Shown piece after piece: positions 43,701 through 52,223 of a stretch of 64,000 nt of DNA (its first letter is position 1; each line of letters begins with the position of its first letter). The DNA is from BQJD01 sp964350265 (GTDB lineage: Bacteria; Pseudomonadota; Gammaproteobacteria; Arenicellales; CAJQKF01), in assembly GCA_964350265.1 (NCBI GenBank), contig CAYGJZ010000001.1:68053-132052 (forward strand), in the 5' to 3' direction. The notes under the pieces are model-generated. The model did no database searches and had not been told where the DNA came from. It saw nothing but the letters and a program-made list of their open reading frames with translations. The position numbers and the translations under genes were made by a program.

Positions 43701-45185
43701 AGCGACAGCGCAACACGAGCCAATTCGACCTCCGAGACGTTTCGTATATTGACTAGGATGAGGACGGAGGATGGACTTGATCTGGAGAACTCTGCCGAAC
43801 TAGCAGAACTGGCGTACCGCGCTGGTGAGCCTTTCAGCGCACTTGAGGTATGGAAACTCGCTAAGCGTAGGTCTAGCGACAAGGATCCCGACTACATACT
43901 TCGTGCCCGAGCGCAAACTGAACCCTATCCCCTGAACTTGAAGTGGTATGGAGGATTGTCTGACCACGACGCCGTTGTCCGTGAGATCAAATCGCATCCT
44001 AACGTGAATCTGGAGCGCGAGTATCATGATATCGTTCTAAAGGCGTTCTCCGCTCATGGCGACTTGTCACAAGCTATACCAGTACTGACAAGCAGTGCAT
44101 CGTGGAGTGATCTACGACGATTCCTGCTGGACAATCCCGAGGTTGATCTGGACGACGGCTCGTTGATGAGCCTAGTTGGCAGGTTACTGGAGGCGGGTGT
44201 TAAGGAGGGGGAATTCAGGCAAGTCATACATGACATCAAGCCAGGCAGGTCTCCTGTAACGATTATAGGCGCCCTCATCCGGAATGAGGATATCCTGATC
44301 AGATGCAACGCTATTTTTATAAAACTGCTTGCCAGGAGTGAATCATTGCTCAAAGAGAGGCAGGACGACAAATTTGTGTCGGGGACAATTCTTAATATAA
44401 CTAAGAGACATGGGGCGAAGCTACAGCAGTTCGTGTCTGCGCAGGAAATAGGTGCGGCACTAGAGAGAGCTGGACGAATGGACAATGCGCTGTCGTTCTA
44501 TGAAAAAATTTACCAAGGGAGAGGTTGGAGTACAAGTGCCATGTCACAAGCAGATGCCAAAAGCCGTTGGTTACGTTGTAAGCAACGTCAGGCGGAACTG
44601 TTCGAAAAGGACGAGAGAAAGAAAATGCAGAGACTGACGGAGGCAAAGCATTTTTCGGTTGAGTGGGGTATGTCGATTCCACCCGAAGACTATCCGCATC
44701 TAACAGCTCTTACTCTGTATGAAATAGAGACCCTTTTGAAGGGGGCCGCAACAACTACGGAGCAGCTGCTGGCGGATAATACCACCGACGCTACCGCCCC
44801 CTCGCCCGGTCGTATTCACGATTCTGACAATTCACAGACAAGAATGGATAGTGTAGTTACTATGTCATTGCCGGATAGGCGCGAACCAATAAGGAGTCGC
44901 GTCGAGCTGGCGTTCAGTCTCGATGGCATTAGATTCGGAATACTGTTTCTACCCTCGAAAAGAAAATTGGAAATTCGGGATGAGTCGAACGACGACCTAA
45001 TCCTAGTCAAGGTAGAAAGGCGCGAAGTAGAAAGCGATGACTTAACGGTGGCCGATACTGGCACGTATCGCTGGATTGTTGAGCCCTTTGGTCTTACCAT
45101 TACCCTTACACCGGTCGACCAGGATAGATCGTTGGTGGATCTTTCTGATAAGGATGGGCGGCGGGTTGTTTGTCTCTTGGTATAG
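40770..45185 (+). CDS. UvrD-like superfamily 1 helicase with RelE-like N-terminus and TPR-like C-terminal half
   Basis: A 1,471-residue protein. Residues ~1-85 look like a RelE/HigB-type toxin fold (core segment KKRIGKTRVIIAEVESGEDVV, then FLRHVYKKD). Residues ~290-775 are a UvrD/Rep-type helicase with Walker A GRPGSGKST (~300), Walker B FCDESQD (~518), NYRST (~602), a motif V-like MRAKGLEF (~704) and motif VI YVAASRAQKRLL (~757). A ~200-residue insert separates Walker A and B. From ~830 to ~1300 repeated helical hairpins (for example YSDAAASYERLGKLDDAIRCYWEA) are TPR-like, and the last ~90 residues are strand-rich. It stands alone next to BREX with lower G+C. A single-gene defence protein is suggested but unproven. 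Confidence 0.75.
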   Translation: MQYVYVTPQCQKDAATISTQADIEALSTKLIYEQSTLGLQRHPRPFLKKRIGKTRVIIAEVESGEDVVLCFLRHVYKKDIGDDYNSFFRTLDIPRADDPELSAFLREARSTPVRVKEPPTDLEREYLILDRASEMGGLTILESPLWIDRVRLLKQSRGSQGLLTPIWELLHEVCDDRSEGWQARCVREHDRHGVRVLYRYFPQSERLFLVAPLEVSSQENASFVEKAEDLLERSEEFSDEQLLRSAARAYPDYILYDRGVWESTQASLEANLALSPEEGDVLAHVLQPDRDGGFPLFINGRPGSGKSTVLQYLFAEYLHAHLSRPQHNRLDRPPLYLTYNERLLDNARKLVEDIFHCGAIKLASGNKVNLDDRAQREEFEGAFVYFREFLRKLSGDERFKTTKYVDYHQFRDLYESNVSYGPDARLRKLAPEVAWHVLRTYIKGKNAGEADYFDPESYGELPRDEITVTPETYELVWDKVWNGWYRGYCEQNGFWDDQDLARFVLDEELAPSEYPAVFCDESQDFTSIELELIFRLSCYSCKRVEPYYLTKVPYAFAGDPFQTLNPTGFRWDAIKANFHDNIVRQLSPDAHGKVDFTFKELAYNYRSTENIVRFCNLVQLKRAELFGIKDVKPQQAWTLEKGGWPSYFELDLGTQSRLKEQSELVILVPCQEGEEHAFVSDDPFLSEFALDEKGEVSRGVLSPMRAKGLEFGRVVLYKFGTKAVAEGYVGLMRALEAGDSDYNNRELTLGLEYFFNGLYVAASRAQKRLLIVDTEDGFGEFWTFATTPDEIGSLLTEQRREEWSETSLHHMMRGDEDTWAEERDDPFSVAERFFEQGQLDKSEYLLSLARVAYQRLDNAERAESCTALIHDYKGEYSDAAASYERLGKLDDAIRCYWEARDFKKVSAIGAKDSGKFSATPFFVAARFMTGIASADNARRFLRSLTATNPSKRREQFQAGHWRGVVQAIVAAILNVDQSDSATRANSTSETFRILTRMRTEDGLDLENSAELAELAYRAGEPFSALEVWKLAKRRSSDKDPDYILRARAQTEPYPLNLKWYGGLSDHDAVVREIKSHPNVNLEREYHDIVLKAFSAHGDLSQAIPVLTSSASWSDLRRFLLDNPEVDLDDGSLMSLVGRLLEAGVKEGEFRQVIHDIKPGRSPVTIIGALIRNEDILIRCNAIFIKLLARSESLLKERQDDKFVSGTILNITKRHGAKLQQFVSAQEIGAALERAGRMDNALSFYEKIYQGRGWSTSAMSQADAKSRWLRCKQRQAELFEKDERKKMQRLTEAKHFSVEWGMSIPPEDYPHLTALTLYEIETLLKGAATTTEQLLADNTTDATAPSPGRIHDSDNSQTRMDSVVTMSLPDRREPIRSRVELAFSLDGIRFGILFLPSKRKLEIRDESNDDLILVKVERREVESDDLTVADTGTYRWIVEPFGLTITLTPVDQDRSLVDLSDKDGRRVVCLLV

Positions 45186-45411
45186 TACTGGCCTCCCTGA
45201 GTTGTTCGGACCTCCGTTTATTGGAGAATGGCGCCGCGGTGGTGGCCGGACTTCGACCAGTTGATGAACTCGTTACGTAAGCTTCCACACCCTGTTGACG
45301 GTGAGGAATCAGCGTATTCTGGCGATCTGCAGCCTGGAGGCTCAGATGAAGAGATCACTTGGCTTGCCTAGTGATAATTGGACTAGTTGATATGTTAGGG
45401 TTCGCCGACCA

Positions 45412-46477
45412 GCAGAAGGTCATAATGAAGAAATGACTTACCAAGGAGCAGATCATCGGGATTCTGCACAAGGCCTAGGTGGGTCTGTTGGTGGTAGATG
45501 TGTGCCGGAAACACCAGTACTCGGGGCAGTCATTTTGTCGTTGGAAAGTCAAGTACAGCGGCATGTCGATTTTAAAAGCCAAGCGGCTGCGGGAATTGGA
45601 ACGGGAAATGGCGAGCTCAAGAAGATGGTCGCCGAGCAAGCTCTGGATATCCGCATGCTCAAAGACGTCAACAGCCGAAAGAGGTAGGCCTGGCAGAGCG
45701 GCGACTCTGTGTGTCGTACCTAAAGATGGAGTACGGCATCAGCGAACGTCGGGCTTGTCAGGCCATGCAACTGCCCCGATCGAGCTATCGCTACGCGTAC
45801 TTAAAGGAAGCGATGGATAAAGGCTACTGTCGAGCCGTGGCGTTGTCGCGAGAGCACCCGTATTGGGGTTGTCGCAAGATCTACGACCTGAATGCGGGAT
45901 CGACCCTGCCGATCAGCCGTGATCGAGTTCGTTTCATTCGACGCCGAGAAGGGTTACAAGCGCCAAAAACGTCGGATTCGCGGGACGACAACCCAGTGGG
46001 TTCGCCAGGTGTGGCATCCGAGTCACGTCTGGAGCCAGCTTTTGCCTTTGACCAAACCGACGATGGACGACAGATCTAATGTCTGACGATCGTCGATGGG
46101 TTCACCTGGCATGCCTTGGCGATTGCGGTGAACCGCAGTCTGTCGGCGGTGGATGTGGTCGCCACTCTGGCTCGATTGTTCCAGACCGCTGGGCGTCCAG
46201 TATGCATCCGCAGCGATAATGGACCGGAACTGATTTCCCGTCGGTTACAAGGCTGACAGACGCCCACGTGGATACGCATTACATCGAGCCGGGGAGTCCT
46301 TGGCAGAATGCGTACAACGAGAGCTTCAATTCGATTTTCTGCACGACGTGCCTGAATAAATGGCTATTCGGATCACTGACCGAAACCCGGGCGGTCATCG
46401 ATCACTGGCGCACGGAGCACAACGGCATCAGGCCGCACGGATCGCTGGGCGGCATGAGTTCGGATCAGTTTCTATAG
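45412..46477 (+). mobile_element. Decayed IS3-family insertion sequence
   Basis: Remains of the two overlapping transposase frames of an IS3 element. The orfA part (45424-45686) reads LTKEQIIGILHKA, stop, then VCRKHQYSGQSFCRWKVKYSG and, after a frameshift, LKKMVAEQALDIRMLKDV. The orfB part (from ~45700) shows YGISERRACQAMQLPRSSYRY, then after another frameshift the DDE residues in SDNGPE (46213 region) and a C-terminal piece YIEPGSPWQNAYNESFNS ending in HGSLGG. At least two stops and three frameshifts make it inactive. Terminal inverted repeats could not be identified with confidence. It separates the helicase gene from the WYL regulator module. Confidence 0.85.
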
Positions 46478-46654
46478 GCCTACCGGAATAAGGAGATGAT
46501 TCAGCAACCAGAAACCTGAATAGCGTGACTGGACTAAAAATCTTGCGCTTGCCAAGTCACTTGGGGGAATGACACCAAGCGAGTTCGTGGCCGAACATCG
46601 AGAGGCCGAATTTCTCTAGTACCGGTCGTCCAGAAATCAGGGAGGCGGTCAGTG

Positions 46655-46800
46655 CGATGTTCGATGTCATGCAACTGCAGGAAGTGCTCGTAGGGATAAT
46701 TCTCAGAGCGTTCACAGAATTCCCGACCGTTTTAGGTCGGTATGTCTATCGCAGGCACGTTGAGAGCCTCGTAGAACGACAAAGCATCACCGAAACTGCA
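46655..46800 (-). pseudogene. Remnant of an integrase-core transposase
   Basis: A short minus-strand fragment closely similar to part of the transposase at 55118-55757, including the segment NGREFC and LQLHDIEHR. It lacks both ends and contains a stop in front of NGREF. The two copies mark both sides of the sigma factor/ADP-ribosylation region. Confidence 0.7.
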
Positions 46801-46814
46801 GGTAACCTCGATCC

Positions 46815-47789
46815 TTGGACCGCACTGAACGCTTCTACCTCATCGACAGGCTACTCAGGGAGCGCCGCGCGACGCCTCTTTCGGTCCTGACCGAAGCGCT
46901 CGGCATCTCGCGCGCGACGCTGAAGCGGGACCTCGAGTATCTTCGGGATCGCCTCCATGCACCGATCGTCTGGGACCGGTCGCTGCGCGGCTACCGGTAT
47001 GCAAAACCCCATACTGGCCAGCCTCGTTACGCGCTGCCAGGACTGTGGTTCAACGCTGACGAAGCGCGGGCGCTGCTGACCATGGAGTTCCTGCTCTCGA
47101 GCCTGCAACCGGGCTTGCTCGGCCCGCGGGTGGCGCCTCTGCGCGCGCGGATACGGGAACTGTTGGGCGGCAAGGACCATTCGGCCGAGGAGGTGGTGCG
47201 GCGTATCCGGGTGTTGCACATGGCGGAGCGGCCGGTGGCACCGGCGCACTTCGAGGTGGTCGCCTCAGCGGTGTTGGGGCGGCACCGACTGCGCCTGTCG
47301 CACGATAACCGGCAGTCGGGCGAATCGACTACGCGGGAGGTCTCGCCGCAGCGGTTGGTGTATTACCGTGACAACTGGTACCTGGACGCATGGTGTCACT
47401 GGCGCGAAGCGCTGCGCAGCTTTGCCGTGGACGCGATTCGCGAGGCGCGTCCGCTGGAGGCTGCCGCCTGCGAGGTGCCGGCGGCTGAACTGGACGCGGA
47501 ACTCGGCGACGCCTACGGCATCTTCGCCGGTCGCGCGACGCGCACGGCGGTGCTGCGTTTCACCCCGCTGCGGGCCCGGTGGGTGGCCAAGGAAAGCTGG
47601 CACCCTCGGCAGTCGGGGACCTTCGACGAAGCCGGTCGCTACGTCCTTGAGTTGCCCTATTCGGACGATCGCGAGCTGTTGATGGACATCCTCCGCTACG
47701 GGCCGGACGTCGAGGTGCTGGCGCCGGCGGCATTGCGCCGTCGTGTCGCCGACCTGCTTGTTGAGGCGCGGGCGTTGTATGAAACCTAG
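46815..47789 (+). CDS. WYL-domain transcriptional regulator (YafY-like)
   Basis: A 324-residue regulator. Residues ~1-60 form a helix-turn-helix of the HTH_11 type (RFYLIDRLLRERRATPLSVLTEALGISRATLKRDLEYL), and residues ~145-215 form a WYL domain (LVYYRDNWYLDAWCHWREALRSFAVDAI). A C-terminal WCX-like region follows (FTPLRARWVAKESWHPRQSG). WYL proteins often regulate phage-defence loci and bind nucleic-acid-derived ligands. The start is a TTG at 46815; the frame starts within the transposase-remnant border, so a few N-terminal residues may have been changed by insertion. A perfect 25-base palindrome lies 9 bases after its stop and is a candidate operator. Confidence 0.85.
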   Translation: MDRTERFYLIDRLLRERRATPLSVLTEALGISRATLKRDLEYLRDRLHAPIVWDRSLRGYRYAKPHTGQPRYALPGLWFNADEARALLTMEFLLSSLQPGLLGPRVAPLRARIRELLGGKDHSAEEVVRRIRVLHMAERPVAPAHFEVVASAVLGRHRLRLSHDNRQSGESTTREVSPQRLVYYRDNWYLDAWCHWREALRSFAVDAIREARPLEAAACEVPAAELDAELGDAYGIFAGRATRTAVLRFTPLRARWVAKESWHPRQSGTFDEAGRYVLELPYSDDRELLMDILRYGPDVEVLAPAALRRRVADLLVEARALYET

Positions 47790-47797
47790 ACTGCCAC

Positions 47798-47822
47798 TGG
47801 TGGCTCACGTCGTGAGCCACCA
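47798..47822. promoter_or_regulatory. Perfect 25-base palindrome between the WYL regulator and the sigma-factor module
   Basis: TGGTGGCTCACG (47798-47809), a central T, and CGTGAGCCACCA (47811-47822). No T-run follows, so an operator for the adjacent WYL regulator is at least as likely as a terminator. It lies about 55 bases before the next gene. Confidence 0.6.
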
Positions 47823-47876
47823 TATACGTCAGAATCGCGCTCCGCGGACAAACCCGGCAGAGGGAGGAGGTTGACC

Positions 47877-48143
47877 ATGGCGAATGTGATCGACGATTCG
47901 ATCCCGGTTCTCACCGACCGGGTGCCCGCCGAGCGAGCGGTGCGGTTCCGGCCAGTGCGGTGGAACCCTGGCGCGGGGGGCGTGGCAGCGACCGGCACCA
48001 GCGGGCCGCTCGAGGCGCTGCTGACGGCGCTCGCCGGGACGCGTGCGCCCGGCGTACCGTTACAGCCGCGGCGCGCGGGCGCCCGGCCGCGCGTAGCGAA
48101 GTCCGCATGCCCCGCCGGGGCGGGGGTGGCCGCTGGACGATGA
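47877..48143 (+). CDS. Small hypothetical protein before the sigma factor (88 aa)
   Basis: An 88-residue frame with a strong ribosome-binding site (GGAGGAGG, 47863-47870, six bases before the ATG). The first ~30 residues (MANVIDDSIPVLTDRVPAERA) look like ordinary protein; the last ~45 are Ala/Arg/Gly/Pro-rich without recognisable structure, perhaps reflecting a frameshift or unconstrained tail. It ends 20 bases before the GTG of the sigma factor. I do not recognise a family. Confidence 0.45.
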   Translation: MANVIDDSIPVLTDRVPAERAVRFRPVRWNPGAGGVAATGTSGPLEALLTALAGTRAPGVPLQPRRAGARPRVAKSACPAGAGVAAGR

Positions 48144-48162
48144 CCTGCGACTCGTCCAGGCC

Positions 48163-48738
48163 GTGATCCGCGGCGAGGATTGGGCGGTTCGCGCCTTCGT
48201 GGACCGCCTCGGGCCCGTCGTGCTGGGTGTTTTCCGTGGCTATCGCGGCCTCGACGGCTCGACCGCCGACGACCTGTTTCAGCAGGTGTTCGTCAAGCTC
48301 GCGGAAGACGGCCACCGTCGACTGCGCGGCTTTCGCGGCGATGCCAGCCTCAAGACATGGCTGACGACGGTGTGTCTCCGCACGGCACTGGATCACTTGC
48401 GGGCGAACCATCGCCGTCGCGAGGCGGTCGATACTCCCGTCGGCGAACATCCTGAAACCTCTATAGACGACATCCCCGGCGACTGCGACACCCGGGCCGA
48501 AGCGGGCGCCGCCGAACTGCGCGTGCAGCTCGGCCGGGCACTTGCGCTCGTGCCGGACGCTTACCGCAAGGTGCTCGAACTTTCCTACTGGCACGATCTC
48601 GACTACCGTGAGATCGCCGCGCGCACCGGCGATTCGGTCACCAACGTCGGCGTGAAGTTGTCGCGGGGGCGTGCTATGTTGCGGCGCATCGTCGTGAGCG
48701 AGTTTCCTGAGCTTCCCCTACATCTCGACGACGAGTGA
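48163..48738 (+). CDS. ECF-type RNA polymerase sigma factor
   Basis: A ~191-residue sigma-70 family protein. Region 2 is seen in STADDLFQQVFVKLAEDGHRRLRGFRG and SLKTWLTTVCLRTALDHLR, and region 4 in LALVPDAYRKVLELSYWHDLDYREIAARTGDSVTNVGVKLSRGRAMLRR. The annotated start is a GTG at 48163, but in-frame sequence upstream (DDDLRLVQAVIRGEDW) reads like the normal N-terminus of ECF factors without a standard start codon, so the true start or a sequencing/mutational shift is uncertain. The following gene encodes a zinc-finger anti-sigma-like protein. Confidence 0.82.
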   Translation: MIRGEDWAVRAFVDRLGPVVLGVFRGYRGLDGSTADDLFQQVFVKLAEDGHRRLRGFRGDASLKTWLTTVCLRTALDHLRANHRRREAVDTPVGEHPETSIDDIPGDCDTRAEAGAAELRVQLGRALALVPDAYRKVLELSYWHDLDYREIAARTGDSVTNVGVKLSRGRAMLRRIVVSEFPELPLHLDDE

Positions 48739-48813
48739 GACCGCGATGCCCAAGGGAGCTGTAAGTTTCGACGCCACCGACGCGTCCAACGCCAAGAGGC
48801 AGCGCACGAAAAC

Positions 48814-49722
48814 ATGGGAATAGTCCATCTCAAGGGGTCGATGCTGGCCGAGTATCTCGGCGGGCGGCTCGACGATCCGTCGATCCGTCGCCACGTCGAG
48901 GGCTGCGATCTGTGCAAGGCGCGCCTTCGCGACGAGCGGCTGCTGCGCGCGATGCTTGGGCCTGGTGGAGCCGGCGTGGACGGGGATCACCTGGACGACG
49001 AGATACTCGCGGCCTACGTCGACCAGCGGCTCGAGCTGTCGCGCATGCGGGAGATTGATCGCCACCTCGCCCATTGCGACGAGTGCCTGGCGGACGCTAT
49101 CGAGTTGAAGAAACTCGTCGATGCGCCGACAACCACGTCGCTGCCGCCGCACCTTCACGATCTTGCCGTCGAGGCGCTCGGCGTGCGTACGCTCGGCACG
49201 CTGTACCTGTCGGTCGATGGCAACCGCGTGTTCGCGTTCTACATGACCGAGGCCGAGCACGATCCACAGGTGTCGATGCGTCGCCCGGTTCCTCCGCCGC
49301 GTGGCGCGAACGCCGCGTCGACGCGAACCCTGCAGAGAATGGCCAGCTACCGCGACGACTCGAGGCCACCGGCGCGCTTCGCGAATGTCGCGGCCTCGAT
49401 ACCGCCACGCGCCGTTGGCGAGCCCTCGGCCGGCGACGCGGACGGGCCGTCGGGTAGCCTCGTCTCGATCCCCGTAGACGAATCGCTGTCCCTGGAGATC
49501 GTCGCGTCGCCTTGCATGCTGGAACTACGCGCGATCAAGCCGGGGACAGGCGAACCGCTCGCCGGCGTCGTCATACGCTTCGAGTACGGCGAGCACGGAG
49601 GTCACGCGCGGGAAACCGACCGGGAGGGACAGGCGGTCGGCAAGCTTCCTCCCGCCGACGTTCCCTTACGAATCGTCCTGCCCGGGCCGCCGGCGTGCGC
49701 CATTGACATCCAGGTGAGTTAA
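48814..49722 (+). CDS. Zinc-finger anti-sigma-like protein with two ZAS-type motifs
   Basis: A 302-residue soluble protein. Two H-x3-C-x2-C motifs typical of zinc-binding anti-sigma domains are seen, HVEGCDLC (~residues 27-34) and HLAHCDEC (~85-92), suggesting a duplicated ZAS domain. The middle is low-complexity (Pro/Arg/Ala/Ser), and the last ~100 residues form a strand-rich domain (SLSLEIVASPCMLELRAIKPGTG, then GVVIRFEYGEHGG) like an Ig/CNA-type fold. There is no transmembrane segment. It would hold the preceding sigma factor inactive in the cytoplasm. The duplicated finger and the C-terminal domain are unusual for simple anti-sigmas. Confidence 0.72.
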   Translation: MGIVHLKGSMLAEYLGGRLDDPSIRRHVEGCDLCKARLRDERLLRAMLGPGGAGVDGDHLDDEILAAYVDQRLELSRMREIDRHLAHCDECLADAIELKKLVDAPTTTSLPPHLHDLAVEALGVRTLGTLYLSVDGNRVFAFYMTEAEHDPQVSMRRPVPPPRGANAASTRTLQRMASYRDDSRPPARFANVAASIPPRAVGEPSAGDADGPSGSLVSIPVDESLSLEIVASPCMLELRAIKPGTGEPLAGVVIRFEYGEHGGHARETDREGQAVGKLPPADVPLRIVLPGPPACAIDIQVS

Positions 49723-49804
49723 ACCTGTAAGAAAGTTTCCGCCGCCTCCGTCCAATACCCCGGACGGCCGGAATCCCGGCCGACGACACGAACAGGACGG
49801 GACG

Positions 49805-50797
49805 ATGACCAAGCTCAGTGACATGATCGACGCCAATCTGCTCGGGGAACCCAAGCGCTTTCTCAACCTCACCATGTTCCCGCTCGCGGGCGATGCATCG
49901 AAGACTGTGGACTACTTGGTCCTCGACGAGGCTGCGGCGTACGACTACGTACGCATCAGCGAGATCTCGGAGGGTGGCAGCGTTCCCGAGTTACGCGTTC
50001 AGAACAATGGGCCGAAGTCGGTGCTGCTGCTCGACGGTGAGCAGCTGGTCGGCGCCAAGCAGAACCGCGTGCTCAACCTCACCGTCCTGGCGCCTGCCGG
50101 CAAGGCCATCGACATCCCGGTGTCGTGCGTGGAAGCCGGGCGCTGGGCCTACGAATCGCCGGCGTTCATGGCATCTGAGCGCACCCATTTCGCCCAGGGC
50201 CGGGCGCGCAAGGCTGCCGCGGTGTCTGCGTCGATGGCGTCGGGCCGCGGTCGTTACTCGGACCAGGGCGAGGTGTGGGACGGCATCGCCGCCAAGGCGA
50301 TGCGCATGGACAGCACTTCGCCCACCGGGGCCATGGAGTTCCTGTACGAACGCCACGATGCGTCCATCGAGAAATTTCTCGCCGCTCTCGCGCCGGTCGA
50401 TGGCCAGGCCGGGGCGGTGTTCGCGATCGGCGCGCGGATTGTCGGCATGGACCTGTTCGATCACCCGACGACGTTCGGCAAGCTGTTTCGCAAGCTGTTG
50501 TCGGGCTACGCGGTGGACGCGCTCGAGGTCGGAAACCACGAGTACTACGCCGACTTCGAGTCGGCCCGCCAGTTCCTCCATCGAGTCGCGGCCGGTGCGC
50601 CGACGTCGTACCCGGCGGTGGGACTCGGCACGGACCTGCGCTATCACGACGAGCACCTTACCGTCGCGGCGCTGGTGCGCGACGACGGGCCGGTGCACGT
50701 GTGCGCGTTCTCGATGGGCGACATTGGCGACGATGAAGTCAGCGTCGACTTCAGCCGTGCCTCCGCCCGCGCCCGACGTCGGGGACGGTCGTCATGA
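49805..50797 (+). CDS. ARPP-1-like protein associated with ADP-ribosylation loci
   Basis: A 330-residue protein resembling the ARPP-1 domain (ARG and Rhodanese/Phosphatase-superfamily-Associated Protein). Recognisable segments are LLLDGEQLVGAKQNRVLNLTVL (residues ~77-98), IPVSCVEAGRW and, near residue 210, GARIVGMDLFDHPTTF. Such proteins occur beside ADP-ribosylglycohydrolases, with which this one shares a neighbourhood (glycohydrolase at 51405). The biochemical role is unknown; a part in ADP-ribose-based conflict or stress systems has been proposed for the family. It overlaps the next gene by 4 bases (ATGA). Confidence 0.75.
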   Translation: MTKLSDMIDANLLGEPKRFLNLTMFPLAGDASKTVDYLVLDEAAAYDYVRISEISEGGSVPELRVQNNGPKSVLLLDGEQLVGAKQNRVLNLTVLAPAGKAIDIPVSCVEAGRWAYESPAFMASERTHFAQGRARKAAAVSASMASGRGRYSDQGEVWDGIAAKAMRMDSTSPTGAMEFLYERHDASIEKFLAALAPVDGQAGAVFAIGARIVGMDLFDHPTTFGKLFRKLLSGYAVDALEVGNHEYYADFESARQFLHRVAAGAPTSYPAVGLGTDLRYHDEHLTVAALVRDDGPVHVCAFSMGDIGDDEVSVDFSRASARARRRGRSS

Positions 50798-51168
50798 GCG
50801 CGCGCGACGGCGCGCCTGGAAGCGAGCGGGGCGGCGACAGCATCGTCGCTCCATTCGGGCGAAACCCGCTGCGATTCTCGCGGCACGCCGCGCGGCGTGT
50901 CGAGGATCGGGGGATTTCGCCGCTCGTGGTCGAATTGCTGATCCGCTACGGGCATGTCACCCGCCGGCACGGTGCATGGCGTCACGCCTTCGACAAGGCG
51001 TCGCGCCGCCGCCTGAAGGCCGCCATTGGCAAGCCCGCATACATGCGGCTGGAGGACTTGCTGGATGCCTACGTGCTGGTCTCGGACGACAAGGAGATCA
51101 TCACCGCGGCGTGGCGCCTGGACGGCCGCCGCAAGCGCTGCGTGCGCGAAGGCGCGCGGTTGCATTGA
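50794..51168 (+). CDS. DUF4258/BrnT-like small protein, possible RNase-fold
   Basis: A 124-residue protein. The segment FSRHAARRVEDRGISPLVVELLIRYG followed at the end by AYVLVSDDKEIITAAWR has the pattern of DUF4258-type proteins (His-rich start, terminal strand with T-x-W), a group related to BrnT/RelE-like nucleases. The first ~25 residues are variable. It overlaps the ARPP-1-like gene by 4 bases, so the two are translated together. No catalytic assignment is safe. The next 236 bases before the glycohydrolase gene hold no feature that I can support. Confidence 0.55.
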   Translation: MSARDGAPGSERGGDSIVAPFGRNPLRFSRHAARRVEDRGISPLVVELLIRYGHVTRRHGAWRHAFDKASRRRLKAAIGKPAYMRLEDLLDAYVLVSDDKEIITAAWRLDGRRKRCVREGARLH

Positions 51169-51404
51169 TCGCGCGCCTCGACAAGTCGTCCGGACGACGC
51201 CGATTCAATGCCTTACCTGCAGGGTGGGTTTGCCGTGTTGCCTAAGCGTCGGCAGTCTCCGCGACCCGGGGGAGACGTGCCTACGGCGCCGACCACTCCG
51301 GGAGAGGGCGTCGTCATGAGGCCTGTTGTAGTCCAGGATTTCCTCGCCGTGGGGGACGCGGTGCCTCGGCCTGCCGACAGTCTTCGCACGTCGGGAAGCC
51401 GGCC

Positions 51405-52199
51405 ATGCTAGGCGCAGTCGCGGGCGACATCATCGGCAGCGTGTTTGAGCGCCACAACCTGAAATCGACGCGGTTCGAGCTGTTCGATCGGCTATCCTTG
51501 TTTACCGACGACACCGTGCTCACCGCCGCGACGGCGGAGGCATTGTTGACCGACGGCGACTATGCCGGCGCCTATCGTCGATGGTACGCACGCCACCCGG
51601 CCCGCGGCTACGGCAGCCGGTTCCGTCGCTGGGCCGCGAATGAAGACCACGGGCCGTACAACAGCTTCGGTAACGGTTCGGCGATGCGCGTTTCGCCTGT
51701 CGCCTGGGCCTTCGACGGTGTCGACGAGGTGTGCCGCGAAGCGCAACGCAGCGCCATCGTCACCCACGATCACCCCGAGGGGATCAAGGGGGCAAGGGCG
51801 GACGCCCACGCGACCTGGCTGGCACGCACGGGTCACGACCGAAATGGGATACGCGAGGTGATTGGCCGCGAGTACGGGTACAATCTCGATCGTACCGTGG
51901 AGTCGATCCGGCCGAGCTACCGGTTCGACGTTAGTTGCCAGGGCTCCGTGCCCGAGGCTATCGTCGCCTTCCTCGACTCGACCGATTTCGAGGACGCTGT
52001 ACGCAAGGCCGTGTCGATCGGTGGCGACAGCGACACCATCGCGTGCATAGCAGGGTCGATCGCCGAAGCCTACTACGGCGGCGTGCCGGCATACATCGAG
52101 GCCGCGGCGCTGGACCGGCTGGCCGACGATCTTCTCGATGTCGTCGCACGGTTTCGCAATCGGTTCGGTCCGCGAGGCGCCGAACACGACAGCGCCTGA
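51405..52199 (+). CDS. ADP-ribosylglycohydrolase (DraG family)
   Basis: A 264-residue hydrolase that removes ADP-ribose from proteins or nucleic acids. The metal-binding motifs are FTDDTVLTAA (TDDT, residues ~30-39) and GGDSDTIACIAGSIAEAYYG (~205-224), with NSFGNGSAMRVSP between them. All acidic residues for the two magnesium ions are present. Its neighbours are an ARPP-1-like protein, a deoxyribonucleotidase-like HAD and a broken tyrosine-type phosphatase, the association for which ARPP proteins were named. No ADP-ribosyltransferase is recognisable nearby. Confidence 0.93.
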   Translation: MLGAVAGDIIGSVFERHNLKSTRFELFDRLSLFTDDTVLTAATAEALLTDGDYAGAYRRWYARHPARGYGSRFRRWAANEDHGPYNSFGNGSAMRVSPVAWAFDGVDEVCREAQRSAIVTHDHPEGIKGARADAHATWLARTGHDRNGIREVIGREYGYNLDRTVESIRPSYRFDVSCQGSVPEAIVAFLDSTDFEDAVRKAVSIGGDSDTIACIAGSIAEAYYGGVPAYIEAAALDRLADDLLDVVARFRNRFGPRGAEHDSA

Positions 52200-52223
52200 G
52201 ATTCACGCCCGGAGGATCGCATC

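Noticed and set aside
51208..51411. 67-codon frame before the ADP-ribosylglycohydrolase gene
   Set aside because: Poor start context, overlaps the glycohydrolase start and has no recognisable sequence pattern.
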